A DNA stretch of 64,000 nt from Streptomyces sp. LX-29 (GTDB lineage Bacteria; Actinomycetota; Actinomycetes; Streptomycetales; Streptomycetaceae), in assembly GCF_029541745.1 (NCBI RefSeq), contig NZ_CP089746.1, forward strand, positions 248,001 to 312,000. The letters are read 5' to 3'. The first letter of the stretch is position 1. Each line of letters opens with the position of its first letter. The notes under the pieces are model-generated. The model searched no databases. It was not told the origin of the DNA and was given only the letters and a program-made list of their open reading frames with translations. Below, piece by piece: positions 38,555 through 47,226 of the stretch. Made by a program: the position numbers and the translations under genes.

Positions 38555-39739
38555 ATGACGGCCTCGATACGGGATGCCGCCCGCCCCTTCACCGGCGGCG
38601 CCCTCACCGCGCTCCTGTCCCCCACCACCCGCCTGCTCGGCCTCGGCGAGCCCACCCATGGCGTCGAAGCCTTCCCCGAGCTGCGCAACGAACTCTTCCG
38701 TCACCTGGTCGCACACGAGGGCTACCGCTCGATCGTCATGGAGAGCGACTGCCTGGCGGCCCTGACCGCCGACGCGTACGTCGTCGACGGCATCGGCACC
38801 CTCGACGACGCGATGAGCCTCGGCTTCAGCCACGGCCTCGGCGCCTCGCCCGCCAACCGCGAGCTTCTGCGCTGGATGCGCGCCTACAACGAACAGCGCC
38901 CGCGGCACGAGCGGCTTCGCTTCTACGGATTCGACGGCCCTCTGGAGATGACCGGCGCCGCCAGCCCCCGCGCGGCCCTGACCGCACTGTACGACTACCT
39001 CGCCGCCCACCTCGACCTGCCCTGGAGTCTCGATACCCTCGACGGGTTGCTCGGCCCCGACGAGCGCTGGACCGACCCGGCCGCCCTGATGGACCCCACC
39101 CGGTCCGTCGGCCGCACCCCCGAGGCCGGGGAACTGCGCCTGATCACCGACGATCTGCGTGCGGTGTTCACCTCGCACGCCCCGCATCTGGCGAACGCCA
39201 CCTCCCCCGACGACTTCTGGCGCGCCGATCTACAGGCCCGCACCGCCTCCGGGCTCCTTCGCTACCACTCCGGGCTGGCCGACACCGCGCCCACCCGGGT
39301 CGGCGCGCTCATGGGCCTGCGCGATGCGATGATGGCCGACAACCTCGACGCCATCGTCCACCGCGAGGCCCGTCGCGGCCCCACCCTCGCCTTCGCCCAC
39401 AACGGCCACCTGCAACGTGACAAGAGTCGGACGCGGTTCGCCGACCTGCCGGTCGAGTGGTGGAGCGCGGGCGCCGTCATCGGCACCCGCCTGGGCGACC
39501 GGTACGCCTTCGCCGCCACCACCTTCGGTGCCCGCGGCTCCGACGTCCCCGACCCTGACACCCTCGAAGGGCGACTGTCCGCCCTGCCCCACGACCGCGC
39601 CGTCATCGACCCCGGCCGTCTCGCCGCGGCCCTCGACCGGCGGCCGACGCCCCGCGTCCCGGCCGACCACACCTACTCCGCCCTCGACCCGGCCACCCTC
39701 GACCAGTTCGACGCCATCGTCTTCGTCAGGGACATCTGA
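38555..39739 (+). CDS. Erythromycin esterase-family protein
   Basis: The 394-residue protein belongs to the erythromycin esterase family. GLGEPTHGVEAFPELRNELF near residue 30 matches the GEXXHG motif with the His-Glu pair, and MRAYNEQRPRHERLRFYGFD and LAFAHNGHLQRD (His/Asn) are the usual central and C-terminal catalytic segments. Such enzymes open macrolide lactones or hydrolyse other esters, but many family members have no tested drug. The ATG at 38555 is not preceded by a strong ribosome site. It is divergent from a TioE-type MerR regulator. Confidence 0.88.
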   Translation: MTASIRDAARPFTGGALTALLSPTTRLLGLGEPTHGVEAFPELRNELFRHLVAHEGYRSIVMESDCLAALTADAYVVDGIGTLDDAMSLGFSHGLGASPANRELLRWMRAYNEQRPRHERLRFYGFDGPLEMTGAASPRAALTALYDYLAAHLDLPWSLDTLDGLLGPDERWTDPAALMDPTRSVGRTPEAGELRLITDDLRAVFTSHAPHLANATSPDDFWRADLQARTASGLLRYHSGLADTAPTRVGALMGLRDAMMADNLDAIVHREARRGPTLAFAHNGHLQRDKSRTRFADLPVEWWSAGAVIGTRLGDRYAFAATTFGARGSDVPDPDTLEGRLSALPHDRAVIDPGRLAAALDRRPTPRVPADHTYSALDPATLDQFDAIVFVRDI

Positions 39740-39836
39740 GGGTGGGGCACCGCCGCCTCGTCCTAGCAGGACCACGGCCCAGATGGGTCATCGCCATGTC
39801 CGTTGGTCGCAGGGTGCGTAACGTCGTCTCCGTCCG

Positions 39837-40229
39837 TCACGGCCTGCCCGCCGGCGCCTTTGATCGCGCTTCCACCTTGGCGGGGTCGAACTCGACGTAC
39901 TCGACGACCGCGCCACCGGGGTGGCGGATCGTCAGATTCCGCCCGGTCGGGACGGTGTTGGGGCCGTCGAGCGTCTGGCCACCCTGGCGCGCCACCACCG
40001 TGAAGACGTCGTCGAGGTCCTCGACGATGACGGTGGCCTGCACATCGCGGAACGGAGCCAACGCCTGCTCGGTTCCCGCCACGAGCAGGAAGCCGCCGAT
40101 CGCCGCCAGCTCGACGTCCCGATACATGAAGCGCAGCCCCGACTCGGCGCCGGTCAGGGCCTCGAAGGTCGGGAGAGCGACGTCCAGGTCGTCGACGTAC
40201 ACGCGGGCGTAGGTAGAGACAACTGCCAT
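39837..40229 (-). CDS. VOC-superfamily (glyoxalase-like) protein
   Basis: The 130-residue protein has the beta-alpha-beta-beta-beta VOC fold: YARVYVDDLDVALPTFEALTG at the start and IRHPGGAVVEYVEFD at the end, with a Glu near each end that could bind metal. VOC proteins include glyoxalases, dioxygenases and drug-binding resistance proteins; the substrate is not predictable. It is divergent from an ArsR regulator, with a perfect 9-bp inverted repeat between their starts. It is one of three VOC-regulator modules in this region. Confidence 0.87.
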   Translation of the reverse strand: MAVVSTYARVYVDDLDVALPTFEALTGAESGLRFMYRDVELAAIGGFLLVAGTEQALAPFRDVQATVIVEDLDDVFTVVARQGGQTLDGPNTVPTGRNLTIRHPGGAVVEYVEFDPAKVEARSKAPAGRP

Positions 40230-40242
40230 CAGGCCACCCCTT

Positions 40243-40277
40243 GATCATTTCGATGATCCCGAAATATGGAAATGATC
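40243..40277. promoter_or_regulatory. Operator candidate between VOC and ArsR genes (9-bp arms)
   Basis: GATCATTTC (40243-40251) is a perfect inverted repeat of GAAATGATC (40269-40277) with 17 bases between. The site lies between divergent starts (40229 and 40331) in AT-rich sequence, matching ArsR-type operators. Confidence 0.7.
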
Positions 40278-40330
40278 GTATGCGGGGTTGGCTACGATGC
40301 CAAGCACCGATGGCCGACGGGGAGTGTGGG

Positions 40331-40648
40331 ATGCGATCGCTGACTCAGCCGGAGACGGCGGACCTGGATCTGGTCTCCGTGCTACACGCACTCAGCGACC
40401 CGGTCCGGCTGGAACTGGTGTGCCTCATGGCATCCCACGGCGAGGTGTCGTGCAGCCCGGAAAGCGTCGACATCCCACGCTCCACGCTGTCCAACCACTG
40501 GCGCGTCCTGCGGGAGTCGGGTCTGACGTGGACGCGCTCCGAAGGCAAGGCGCGTTACATGACGTTGCGCCGCGATGATCTGGAGACACGCTTTCCCGGC
40601 GTGCTGACGGCCATCCTGGCCGCCGCCGGCTCGCCCGCGCGCGAGTGA
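40331..40648 (+). CDS. ArsR-family helix-turn-helix regulator
   Basis: The 105-residue protein is a compact winged helix-turn-helix: LVSVLHALSDPVRLELVCLM, then DIPRSTLSNHWRVLRESGL as recognition helix, and a beta-wing with EGKARYMTLRRDDLE. No ELCVCD metal site is seen, so it is not a classical arsenic sensor; it has Cys in SCSPES. The ATG at 40331 has GGAG seven bases upstream and starts at the conserved part; the frame before it is shorter on evidence. It is divergent from the VOC gene and likely represses it through the site between them. Confidence 0.87.
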   Translation: MRSLTQPETADLDLVSVLHALSDPVRLELVCLMASHGEVSCSPESVDIPRSTLSNHWRVLRESGLTWTRSEGKARYMTLRRDDLETRFPGVLTAILAAAGSPARE

Positions 40649-40717
40649 TCCGCCCACGCCTCCTCGGTACTCCGAGCGGGCGATCGGATCTCGCCGCCCG
40701 GTCCGTGACCACGACGC

Positions 40718-40764
40718 GGAGCGGGGTCCGCCTGATCCACTGCGGATCAGGCGGACCCCGCTCC
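40718..40764. terminator. Bidirectional terminator with a 21-bp perfect stem
   Basis: The arm 40718-40738 (GGAGCGGGGTCC... ) is perfectly complementary to 40744-40764 with a five-base loop ACTGC. It lies between two converging genes. Confidence 0.85.
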
Positions 40765-40787
40765 ACCCCATGGGACATCGGTACGGG

Positions 40788-42257
40788 TCAGCTGCCCAGC
40801 ACCGTGCCGAACTCGCCGTTCGGGTCCGTGACTCCGAAGGACTTCGCGCTGAACGAGGTGGCGTGAGAGGTCGTCAGACCGCTCGCCGAGCCGCGCAGCA
40901 CCCAGTCCGAGCCGTCCACGCCGGCCTTCGTCGCGCCGGCGAAGACGTCCTCGCCGCGCGCGGCGACAGCCACGTCCGCCTTGCCGTTGCCGTTGACGTC
41001 GATCACACGGACCGCGGAGCCGAACCAGTCATACGCCTCCGACGCCCCGGGCACACCACTGGTGGCCTGGTGGAATGCCTGGGCTCCGGTGCCGGTGAGG
41101 CCGCTCGCCGCTCCCTTGAACAGCACGACCTCGCCGGTCTGGGTGACGCCGTCGACGGTCTCGCCCGGGGCGCCGGCCACGACGTCGGCGTAGCCGTCGC
41201 CGGTGACGTCGCCGACGGCCACGGAGGCGCCGAGGCGGTCACCGTTCTCGTTGGCGCCGGGCACACCCGCGGTGTTCTGGTCGAGCTTGGCGGTGCGGTG
41301 GGCGGCGAGCCCGTCCGCGCTGCCGTACCGCACGTAGACGTAGCCCGCGGCGGTGTACGACCAGCCCTGGCCGGTGACCAGGTCGGTGTAACCGTCGTGG
41401 TTCACGTCGCCCGCGGCGGCGGAGAAGGTTACGTCGTCCTCGTCGCTGATGCCGGAGTTGGGCACCTGGAGGGTCTTCTCCCGGACCACCTTGCCGTCGG
41501 CGTCGGCGGCGTAGACGGCGGCGAACTGACAGCCGTAGCCGTCGCAGTCCTGCGGGCCCGTGGTCGCGAGCTGGACGCGGCCGGTGCCCCGGAAATCGCC
41601 CGCGGTCAGCGTCGTGTACTGGTCCTCCTGACCGCTGAGCACGGGCGTGGGCGTGGCGGTACGGGTGAAGCCGTTCCCGAACGTCCACAGATCGTGATCG
41701 GAGACCGCGGCGAGCTGCGCGCGGCCGTCGCCGTCGAAGTCGCCGACCGCGACCTGGTGGCCGAACCGCTTGGTCCATGCCTCGGGGTCGGAGGCGAGCG
41801 GGTTGCCGACCGCGACGCCGCCCTGGGTGAGGCCCTTCGCCCCGCCCCACAGGACGGTGACGCTGCCGGTGGTGCGAGAACCGGACAGCGTCTCCCCCTC
41901 GGCTCCGACCACGAGGTCGGTGTACCCGTCGCCGTCGAGGTCACCAGTGGCGTAGGAGCTGCCGAAGCGGTCCGCGTTCTCGGCGCCGCCCGGAACTCCG
42001 GACGAGTTCTGGGTGAGGGTCACCGAACGGGTGGGGGACACACCGTCGGCGGAGCCGTAGGTGACGGTCACCGAGCCGGCACCGGTGGAGCCACCGACGG
42101 TGGCCCCGGGGCTGGCCACGACGAGGTCGGCGATGCCGTCGCCGTTGAAGTCGCCGGGCTTGGCGGTGACCGCGCTCGCGGTAGGGGCGAGGGCCACAGA
42201 CAGGCCGGCCGCCGCGGTGACGACGGTGATGGCGACAGCCGAAGTACGTATCCGCAA
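40788..42257 (-). CDS. Secreted FG-GAP / integrin-alpha-like propeller protein
   Basis: The 489-residue protein starts (TTG at 42257, GGAG five bases before) with a signal peptide (RIRTSAVAITVVTAAAGLSV, then LAPTASA). It then has about six to seven FG-GAP units with the calcium-binding D-x-D/N-x-D-G pattern: DFNGDGIADLVVASPG, DLDGDGYTDLVVGAEG, DFDGDGRAQLA, DVNHDGYTDLV, DVTGDGYADVVAGAPG and DVNGNGKADVAV. This is a seven-bladed integrin-alpha-like propeller fold. A long frame extension upstream lacks a signal pattern and is not used. It may bind surface ligands or act with an enzyme; no catalytic domain is fused. Confidence 0.88.
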   Translation of the reverse strand: MRIRTSAVAITVVTAAAGLSVALAPTASAVTAKPGDFNGDGIADLVVASPGATVGGSTGAGSVTVTYGSADGVSPTRSVTLTQNSSGVPGGAENADRFGSSYATGDLDGDGYTDLVVGAEGETLSGSRTTGSVTVLWGGAKGLTQGGVAVGNPLASDPEAWTKRFGHQVAVGDFDGDGRAQLAAVSDHDLWTFGNGFTRTATPTPVLSGQEDQYTTLTAGDFRGTGRVQLATTGPQDCDGYGCQFAAVYAADADGKVVREKTLQVPNSGISDEDDVTFSAAAGDVNHDGYTDLVTGQGWSYTAAGYVYVRYGSADGLAAHRTAKLDQNTAGVPGANENGDRLGASVAVGDVTGDGYADVVAGAPGETVDGVTQTGEVVLFKGAASGLTGTGAQAFHQATSGVPGASEAYDWFGSAVRVIDVNGNGKADVAVAARGEDVFAGATKAGVDGSDWVLRGSASGLTTSHATSFSAKSFGVTDPNGEFGTVLGS

Positions 42258-42573
42258 AACTGCTCCAGTCTCAGGGCGAAGAAGGAGCTGGGGGCTCGCT
42301 TCCGCCCGTACGACGCCCCAGGTGAAGGGATGGTTGCACGCCGGCGCACAGGCAGTGAACGTCACACCGGGCGGATGCGCCTGCTCACGGTCGGCCGGGC
42401 GGGGATCCGTGGGGACGGAAGCCGTGGACAAGGGATTCCCCGGGAGGAAGACCGTCACCGCACAGGTCGGCGCGCCGATGCCCGGGGCGGGCGATGACCG
42501 GGCCGGGGCCCGGTCATCGACGAGAACGGGCGTGCGCCGTCGCCATGACCGCCCACGCCCCGACGCCGGCGTT
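42258..42573. other. Intergenic stretch with promoter of the FG-GAP gene
   Basis: No gene is seen. It carries the 12-bp hairpin at 42493-42518 just past the TetR stop and, to the left, the presumed promoter of the FG-GAP gene. Confidence 0.6.
42493..42518 (-). terminator. 12-bp perfect hairpin after the TetR gene
   Basis: GATGACCGGGCC (42493-42504) pairs with GGCCCGGTCATC (42507-42518), about 55 bases past the TetR stop. Confidence 0.75.
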
Positions 42574-43164
42574 TCAGCCCGCGCGCAACGCTTCGAGCAG
42601 GCGCGCCAACGCTGCCTGGGTGTCTGCCAGGTCGTCCGAGGACGACGAGGAGGCCAACCACAGGGCCGCCTCGTTCATCGCCCCGGACAACAGGTGTGCC
42701 AGCGGGGCCACCGGCTGCGGAGCGATCACCCCTGATTCGACGAGGACGGTCAGGGCCTCGCCGAGGTGGCGGGCCGAGTTCGCCTCGTCCATCGACCGCC
42801 ACTCACTCCACCCCAACACCGCGGGCCCGTCGACAAGCATGATCCGCTGAACGTCCGGAGCGGTGGTCGCGGCGAGGAACTCCTGACAGCCGACCGTCAA
42901 CCGCAGCCACGGGTCGTCGTGAGCGTCCGCGGCCGCCGCCACCCGCTCGCCCACCTCCCGCTGCACCGTTTCCAGGACCGCGCGGAACACGGCGACCTTG
43001 GAGTCGAAGTGGTGGTAGAGCGCGCCCTTGGTGACCCCGGCCGCGCTGACGATCTGGGACAGGCCGACCGCGCCATACCCGTGCTCGGCGAAGAGGCGCC
43101 GCCCCTCCAGCAACAACGTCCGCCTGGTCTTCTCGCGCTGACGCGCCCTGACACCCTGTCGCAC
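42574..43164 (-). CDS. TetR-family regulator divergent from a VOC gene
   Basis: The 196-residue protein has an N-terminal TetR helix-turn-helix (LLLEGRRLFAEHGYGAVGLS, SAAGVTKGALYHHFDSK) and a helical ligand-binding domain. The GTG at 43164 has GAGG eight bases upstream; longer starts at 43191 or 43251 would run through the operators and lack a ribosome site. Two identical 20-bp palindromic sites lie between it and the VOC gene, so it is very likely an autorepressor of both. The ligand is unknown; the VOC partner may inactivate it. Confidence 0.88.
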   Translation of the reverse strand: MRQGVRARQREKTRRTLLLEGRRLFAEHGYGAVGLSQIVSAAGVTKGALYHHFDSKVAVFRAVLETVQREVGERVAAAADAHDDPWLRLTVGCQEFLAATTAPDVQRIMLVDGPAVLGWSEWRSMDEANSARHLGEALTVLVESGVIAPQPVAPLAHLLSGAMNEAALWLASSSSSDDLADTQAALARLLEALRAG

Positions 43165-43187
43165 CGTCTCGCCTCGCCCACCTATTG

Positions 43188-43238
43188 GCATACCGATGGT
43201 ATGTGAACTACCTTGTTCGCATACCGATGGTATGTGAA
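43188..43238. promoter_or_regulatory. Two identical TetR operators (CATACC-GAT-GGTATG)
   Basis: GCATACCGATGGTATGTGAA occurs exactly twice, at 43188-43207 and 43219-43238, so 31 bases apart. Each contains the inverted repeat CATACC / GGTATG. They lie between the divergent TetR and VOC genes. Confidence 0.85.
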
Positions 43239-43249
43239 GGGTGGTTCCC

Positions 43250-43666
43250 ATGAAACTGACCGGCTTCTATCCCGTGATCGGCACCGCGCGACTGAAGGAG
43301 TCCCACGACTTCTACACCCGACTGTTGGGCTTCGAGACCACCTTCGCGGCGGATTGGTACGTCAGCCTGCGCCGACCGGGAGAACCCTCGTACGAGCTCG
43401 CGCTCATCGACCCCACACACCCCACCCTGCCCGAGGGACATCGCGTCCCCGCTCGGGGGTTGCTCCTCAACTTCGAGGTCGAAGACGTGGACGCCGAGTG
43501 GGACCGGCTGGTCGTCCGCGAGGGACTGACGCCACACCTCGCGCTGCGCAGCGAGGACTTCGGGCAGCGTCACTTCATCGTCGCCGATCCGAACGGGATC
43601 CTCATCGACGTGATCACGCCCATCGAGCCGACAGCTGAATACGCCGACCAGTACCTCAACGCCTGA
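43250..43666 (+). CDS. VOC-superfamily (glyoxalase-like) protein
   Basis: The 138-residue protein has the VOC pattern: [23 protein letters not shown], then [14 protein letters not shown] and [16 protein letters not shown] at the end (here in part), with potential metal ligands His and Glu/Asp near the ends. The ATG at 43250 has AAGGG about nine bases upstream; a GTG nine bases earlier is too close to it. The gene is divergent from TetR and ends in a 15-bp terminator. The likely job is binding or modifying the ligand of the TetR protein; no substrate is known. Confidence 0.88.
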   Translation: MKLTGFYPVIGTARLKESHDFYTRLLGFETTFAADWYVSLRRPGEPSYELALIDPTHPTLPEGHRVPARGLLLNFEVEDVDAEWDRLVVREGLTPHLALRSEDFGQRHFIVADPNGILIDVITPIEPTAEYADQYLNA

Positions 43667-43671
43667 GGACC

Positions 43672-43710
43672 GAGCGCTTCAGTCGGTCGGGCAGGCCGAC
43701 TGAAGCGCTC
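43672..43710 (+). terminator. 15-bp perfect hairpin after the VOC gene
   Basis: GAGCGCTTCAGTCGG (43672-43686) pairs with CCGACTGAAGCGCTC (43696-43710) with a nine-base loop, six bases past the stop codon. Confidence 0.85.
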
Positions 43711-43844
43711 ACCGAGCGGCGGCGCCCATGAGCTCCGGCGATGGGGGCCACGGGAAACGGGAGCCTCACACTCGTTCGCCGTTCGGTTTCCGCGCGCCTC
43801 CTCGGGCGCAGTATCGAGAGAGGGACAGAGCGGAGGGGGAGACC

Positions 43845-44393
43845 ATGACCGTGATCGTCGGGCTCGTACACCACGGGAGGGTGCACCTGGGCGGGGACTC
43901 CGCGGGTGTCGCCGGACTCAGTATCGCCGTGCGCCGGGACCCGAAGATCTTCCGTAACGGTCCTTATGCCATGGGTTTCACCACCAGCTTCCGCATGGGC
44001 CAACTGCTGCACCACGCGTTCAAGGCGCCCAAGCCCAAGGGCGACCTGGACCGGTTCATGACCACCGTCTTCGTCGACAGGCTGCGCACCTGTCTCAAGG
44101 CCGGCGGCTGGTCGCGCAAGGACTCCGAGCAGGAGCAGGCCGGGACGTTCCTCGTCGGCATACACGGCCGCCTGTTCGCCGTCTACGACGACTACCAGAT
44201 AGCCGAGCCCGCCGACGGATACACGGCCGTGGGATGCGGAGGCGAACTCGCCCTCGGGGCCCTGCACGCCACCGCGGGCCTGGGACTCAAGCCACGTGAG
44301 CGTCTGGCGCGGGCTCTCGCGGCGGCCGGCCACCACAGCGCCGGGGTCTGCGGGCCGTTCAGTTATGTCACCGCGCGAAAGCGCCCCTCCTGA
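43845..44393 (+). CDS. Proteasome/HslV-like Ntn hydrolase
   Basis: The 182-residue protein starts MTVIVGLVHHGRVHLGGD. After loss of Met, Thr would be residue 1, Asp in LGGDS residue 17 and Lys in RDPKIF residue 33, exactly the Thr1/Asp17/Lys33 of HslV and proteasome beta subunits. YTAVGCGGELALGALHA matches the GSGG-type loop around Ser129. The ATG at 43845 follows GGAGGGGGAG; the frame upstream is longer but unrelated. It is not next to proteasome, HslU or Pup genes. It is likely a stand-alone Ntn hydrolase of unknown substrate. Confidence 0.78.
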   Translation: MTVIVGLVHHGRVHLGGDSAGVAGLSIAVRRDPKIFRNGPYAMGFTTSFRMGQLLHHAFKAPKPKGDLDRFMTTVFVDRLRTCLKAGGWSRKDSEQEQAGTFLVGIHGRLFAVYDDYQIAEPADGYTAVGCGGELALGALHATAGLGLKPRERLARALAAAGHHSAGVCGPFSYVTARKRPS

Positions 44394-44460
44394 GCCGGAG
44401 CGCCCTTCCCCCCTCCATGGCGGGTGCGCGGCGGAGCGCGGCGGACCGTAGGGTCGGCAT

Positions 44461-45417
44461 GTGACGACGGAAGCGAACGCGAGTACGACCCGACCGCTGT
44501 ACGGGTGCATGGGCCTGGGCGGCACATGGGGGCCCGAGCCCTATGGTGCCGCGGAGATCGGGGTCGCGGAGGCGGCGATCACCGCGGCGCTGGAGATCGG
44601 GATCACCACCTTCGACCACGCGGACATCTACCGCCACGGGAAGTCCGAGGCGGTCTTCGGTGAACTCCTGACCCGCGACTCCGGGCTGCGCGGGCGGATC
44701 ACCCTTCAGACGAAGTGCGGGATCCGCCTGGCGGACGGTGAGCGCCCCGGCATCTACGACCTGCGCGGCAAGACCATCCTGCGCCGGGTCGAGGAGAGCC
44801 TGACCAGGCTGCGCACCGACGTGATCGACGTGTTGCTGCTGCACCGGCCGGACCCGCTCGCGGACCCCGACGACATCGCCGAGGCCCTGACCGCCCTGCA
44901 CACCCAGGGCCTGGTGCGCCGGTTCGGTGTCTCCAACATGGGGGCGGCGCAGATCGCGGCGCTCCAGGCCCGGCTGCGGCTGCCGCTCGTCGCCAACCAG
45001 TTGGAGATGAGTCTGCGCCAACGCGACTGGGTCGAGGCCGCGGTCCTGCTGAACACCTCCGCGGGCGCGGCCAACGGCTTCCCCTTCGGCACCCTGGAGT
45101 ACTGCCGCGACCACGGCGTACAGCTACAGGCCTGGGGCGCGCTGGCCCAGGGCCGATTCACCGGACTTCAGGAGTCACCCCAGGAGCGGGCGACCGCCGA
45201 GCTGGTCGCGGAGCTGGCCGCGGGCAAGCAGGTGACCCCGGAGACCGTGCTGCTGTGGTGGCTCCAGCGACACCCGGCCAGGATCGCGCCGGTGATCGGC
45301 ACTGCCGACCCGGGGCGGATCCGGGCCTGCCGCCAGGCGGTCGACCAGCCGCCGGGGTTGGACCACGAGGAGTGGTACGCCCTCTGGCTCACCGCGCGCG
45401 GCAAGCCGCTCCCGTAG
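44461..45417 (+). CDS. Aldo/keto reductase
   Basis: The 318-residue protein is an AKR-type (beta/alpha)8 oxidoreductase. The catalytic Asp and Tyr are in TTFDHADIYRHGKSE, Lys in LQTKCGIR and His in LLLHRPDPL; VSNMG and PVIGTADP near the C-terminus bind NADPH phosphate. It resembles the YdhF-like bacterial group. The GTG start at 44461 is the first of the frame. It lies 67 bases after the Ntn hydrolase and 43 bases before the next gene, but no ribosome site clearly ties them. Substrate unknown. Confidence 0.9.
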   Translation: MTTEANASTTRPLYGCMGLGGTWGPEPYGAAEIGVAEAAITAALEIGITTFDHADIYRHGKSEAVFGELLTRDSGLRGRITLQTKCGIRLADGERPGIYDLRGKTILRRVEESLTRLRTDVIDVLLLHRPDPLADPDDIAEALTALHTQGLVRRFGVSNMGAAQIAALQARLRLPLVANQLEMSLRQRDWVEAAVLLNTSAGAANGFPFGTLEYCRDHGVQLQAWGALAQGRFTGLQESPQERATAELVAELAAGKQVTPETVLLWWLQRHPARIAPVIGTADPGRIRACRQAVDQPPGLDHEEWYALWLTARGKPLP

Positions 45418-45460
45418 CCGGGTCAGCAGAGGAGCACCGCATTCGCGCTAGTGTGCGCCC

Positions 45461-46402
45461 GTGAGCCTTCATGTCGTCATAGGATTCGGGCCCGCCGGGG
45501 CGGCCACCGCTCGGCTGCTGGCCGAGCAGGGTCACCCGGTTCGGGTCATCACCACGTCGGGCCGAAGCCCGGAGCCCGGCATCGAGCATGTCGCCCTGGA
45601 CGCGAGGGACAGCGGGCGACTGGTCGAGGCGGCGCGGGGCGCGGCCGCGATCTACAGCTGTGCCGCACCGCCCTACCCTCGCTGGGCGAGTGAGTGGCCG
45701 CCGCTGGCCTCGTCGGTCTGCGCGGCGGCCGAGGCGACCGGGGCCGTTCTGGTCATGCTGGGCAACCTCTACGGCTACGGCCCGGTGGACGGTCCCATGA
45801 CGGAGAAGCTGCCGCTCGCGGCGACCGGCCCCAAGGGGAGAGTGCGCGCCGCCGTCTGGGAAGAGGCGCGCACGCTGCACGAGCAGGGGCGCGTCACGGC
45901 GGTCGAGGTGCGGGCCTCGGACTTCTTCGGGCCCGGCGTGACCGATGGCGGGCACCTGGCCGCACGGGTCATGCCACGACTGCTGCGCGGCAAGCCAGTC
46001 GCCACGCTCGGGGATCCGGACGCCCCGCACAGCTGGAGCTATCTGCCCGATGTGGCCAGGGCCCTGGTCGAGGTCGCGGGCGAGGAGCGGGCGTGGGGAC
46101 GGGTCTGGCACGTCCCCACGGAACCCGCGCTGTCTCCCCGGGAGATGGTCGACCGTCTTGCAGCCCATTCCGGAACGGGGCCGGTCGCGGTGCGCAGGCT
46201 CTCGCCGGCCGTGCTGGGCGTCGCCTCGCTCTTCTCCCCGCTGATCCGCGAACTCAGGGAGATCCGCTACCAGTTCGACCGTCCGTTCGTGGTGGATTCA
46301 CGAGCCTACGAAGCGGAGTTCGGGTCACGAGCCACTCCCCTCGACGAGCAGGTGAAGGCGACGGTGGACTGGTGGCGGGAGCGACTGGCCACCACGGGCT
46401 GA
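45461..46402 (+). CDS. NAD(P)-binding Rossmann (epimerase/dehydratase-like) protein
   Basis: The 313-residue protein begins with HVVIGFGPAGAATARLLAEQG, a Rossmann NAD(P) site. YGYG around residue 105 resembles the Tyr-x3-Lys region (LYGYGPVDGPMTEK), and HSWSYLPDVARALVEV is the typical NAD-dependent epimerase C-terminal segment. It is of the extended SDR group with atypical catalytic spacing; NAD(P)H reductase or sugar-epimerase activity cannot be told apart. The GTG start at 45461 follows a purine-rich stretch. It converges on the DUF2470 gene. Confidence 0.85.
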   Translation: MSLHVVIGFGPAGAATARLLAEQGHPVRVITTSGRSPEPGIEHVALDARDSGRLVEAARGAAAIYSCAAPPYPRWASEWPPLASSVCAAAEATGAVLVMLGNLYGYGPVDGPMTEKLPLAATGPKGRVRAAVWEEARTLHEQGRVTAVEVRASDFFGPGVTDGGHLAARVMPRLLRGKPVATLGDPDAPHSWSYLPDVARALVEVAGEERAWGRVWHVPTEPALSPREMVDRLAAHSGTGPVAVRRLSPAVLGVASLFSPLIRELREIRYQFDRPFVVDSRAYEAEFGSRATPLDEQVKATVDWWRERLATTG

Positions 46403-46469
46403 CCTGCCCGCCAGGTCTGACGCACTGTCACTCTCCGCGTCGGGCGCCGCCCTCGCGCCGCCGGGTGGA

Positions 46470-47174
46470 TCAGGCCAGCAGGCGCCCGCTGTGGGAGAGA
46501 CGGCGCGCCGTGGCCAGGAGGGCATGGATCTGGGGGCCGACCTGCTCGATGTCGGTCACGGGTGTCTGGAACGGCAGCCGGACGTCGTGATGGGTGCGGG
46601 GGTATTCGAGGCGCAGGGTCATGCCGTACCGGTCCATCGCCACCGGGAGGGCGCGCAGCAGTCCACTGCCGGGATGGGGGCGGACGAGGCGCAGCAGCAG
46701 GGGCAGGAGTTCGCTGTGGTCGTCCATGAGGTGGGTCAGCATGTCCGCTTCGCTGGTCGCGATCGGGTCGAGTTCGGTGGCCTCCAGGGCGTGGAGGGTG
46801 ACGTATGCGCGCCCCTGGGCGTCTTCGAGGACCGCCTGGCCGAACTCCACGCAGGCGCTCTCCGTGGCCTCCGCGCGATAGGTGTCGGTCAGCAGTCCGG
46901 TCACCGTGACGCGGGCGCGCAGGCGGTCGCGCACCGGCGTGGGGGCGATGTCGGTGAGCTCCAACCGGACCGGGACGCGGGGGGTCGTCGGGGCATCGAC
47001 GCCCTCGGACGGCGCGCGCAGGTGGAAGTGTCCCATCGCCCCCATGCCGTCGAGTCGGCGCACTTCGGTGTGCGTGCCGTCACTCACCACGGTCATCGAA
47101 TGGGCGGCGGCCAGGATCGACCGGACGCGTTCGGCGGCGGTCGGCGTTGCGGCACGGGCGGGGAAAGGACGCAT
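46470..47174 (-). CDS. DUF2470-domain protein (haem/iron-related), iron-box controlled
   Basis: The 234-residue protein has the DUF2470 domain in its second half (about 135-230; DMLTHLMDDHSELLPLLLRLV and MTLRLEYPRTHHDVRLPF). DUF2470 is often fused to a pyridoxamine-oxidase-like split-barrel in haem-use proteins (HugZ type), and the first half has such a pattern. The ATG at 47174 has GGAG eight bases upstream. Just upstream (47227-47245) is a near-perfect DtxR/IdeR iron box, so the gene is likely repressed by iron and used in iron starvation. Confidence 0.82.
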   Translation of the reverse strand: MRPFPARAATPTAAERVRSILAAAHSMTVVSDGTHTEVRRLDGMGAMGHFHLRAPSEGVDAPTTPRVPVRLELTDIAPTPVRDRLRARVTVTGLLTDTYRAEATESACVEFGQAVLEDAQGRAYVTLHALEATELDPIATSEADMLTHLMDDHSELLPLLLRLVRPHPGSGLLRALPVAMDRYGMTLRLEYPRTHHDVRLPFQTPVTDIEQVGPQIHALLATARRLSHSGRLLA

Positions 47175-47226
47175 CCGGGGACTCCAGGCGCGGGTAGGGA
47201 GACTGGACGGGGAGACCAACCATTAC

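Noticed and set aside
47174..47219. Longer start (TTG at 47219) for the DUF2470 gene
   Set aside because: It would start inside the leader right by the iron box and has no ribosome site; ATG 47174 has GGAG eight bases upstream.
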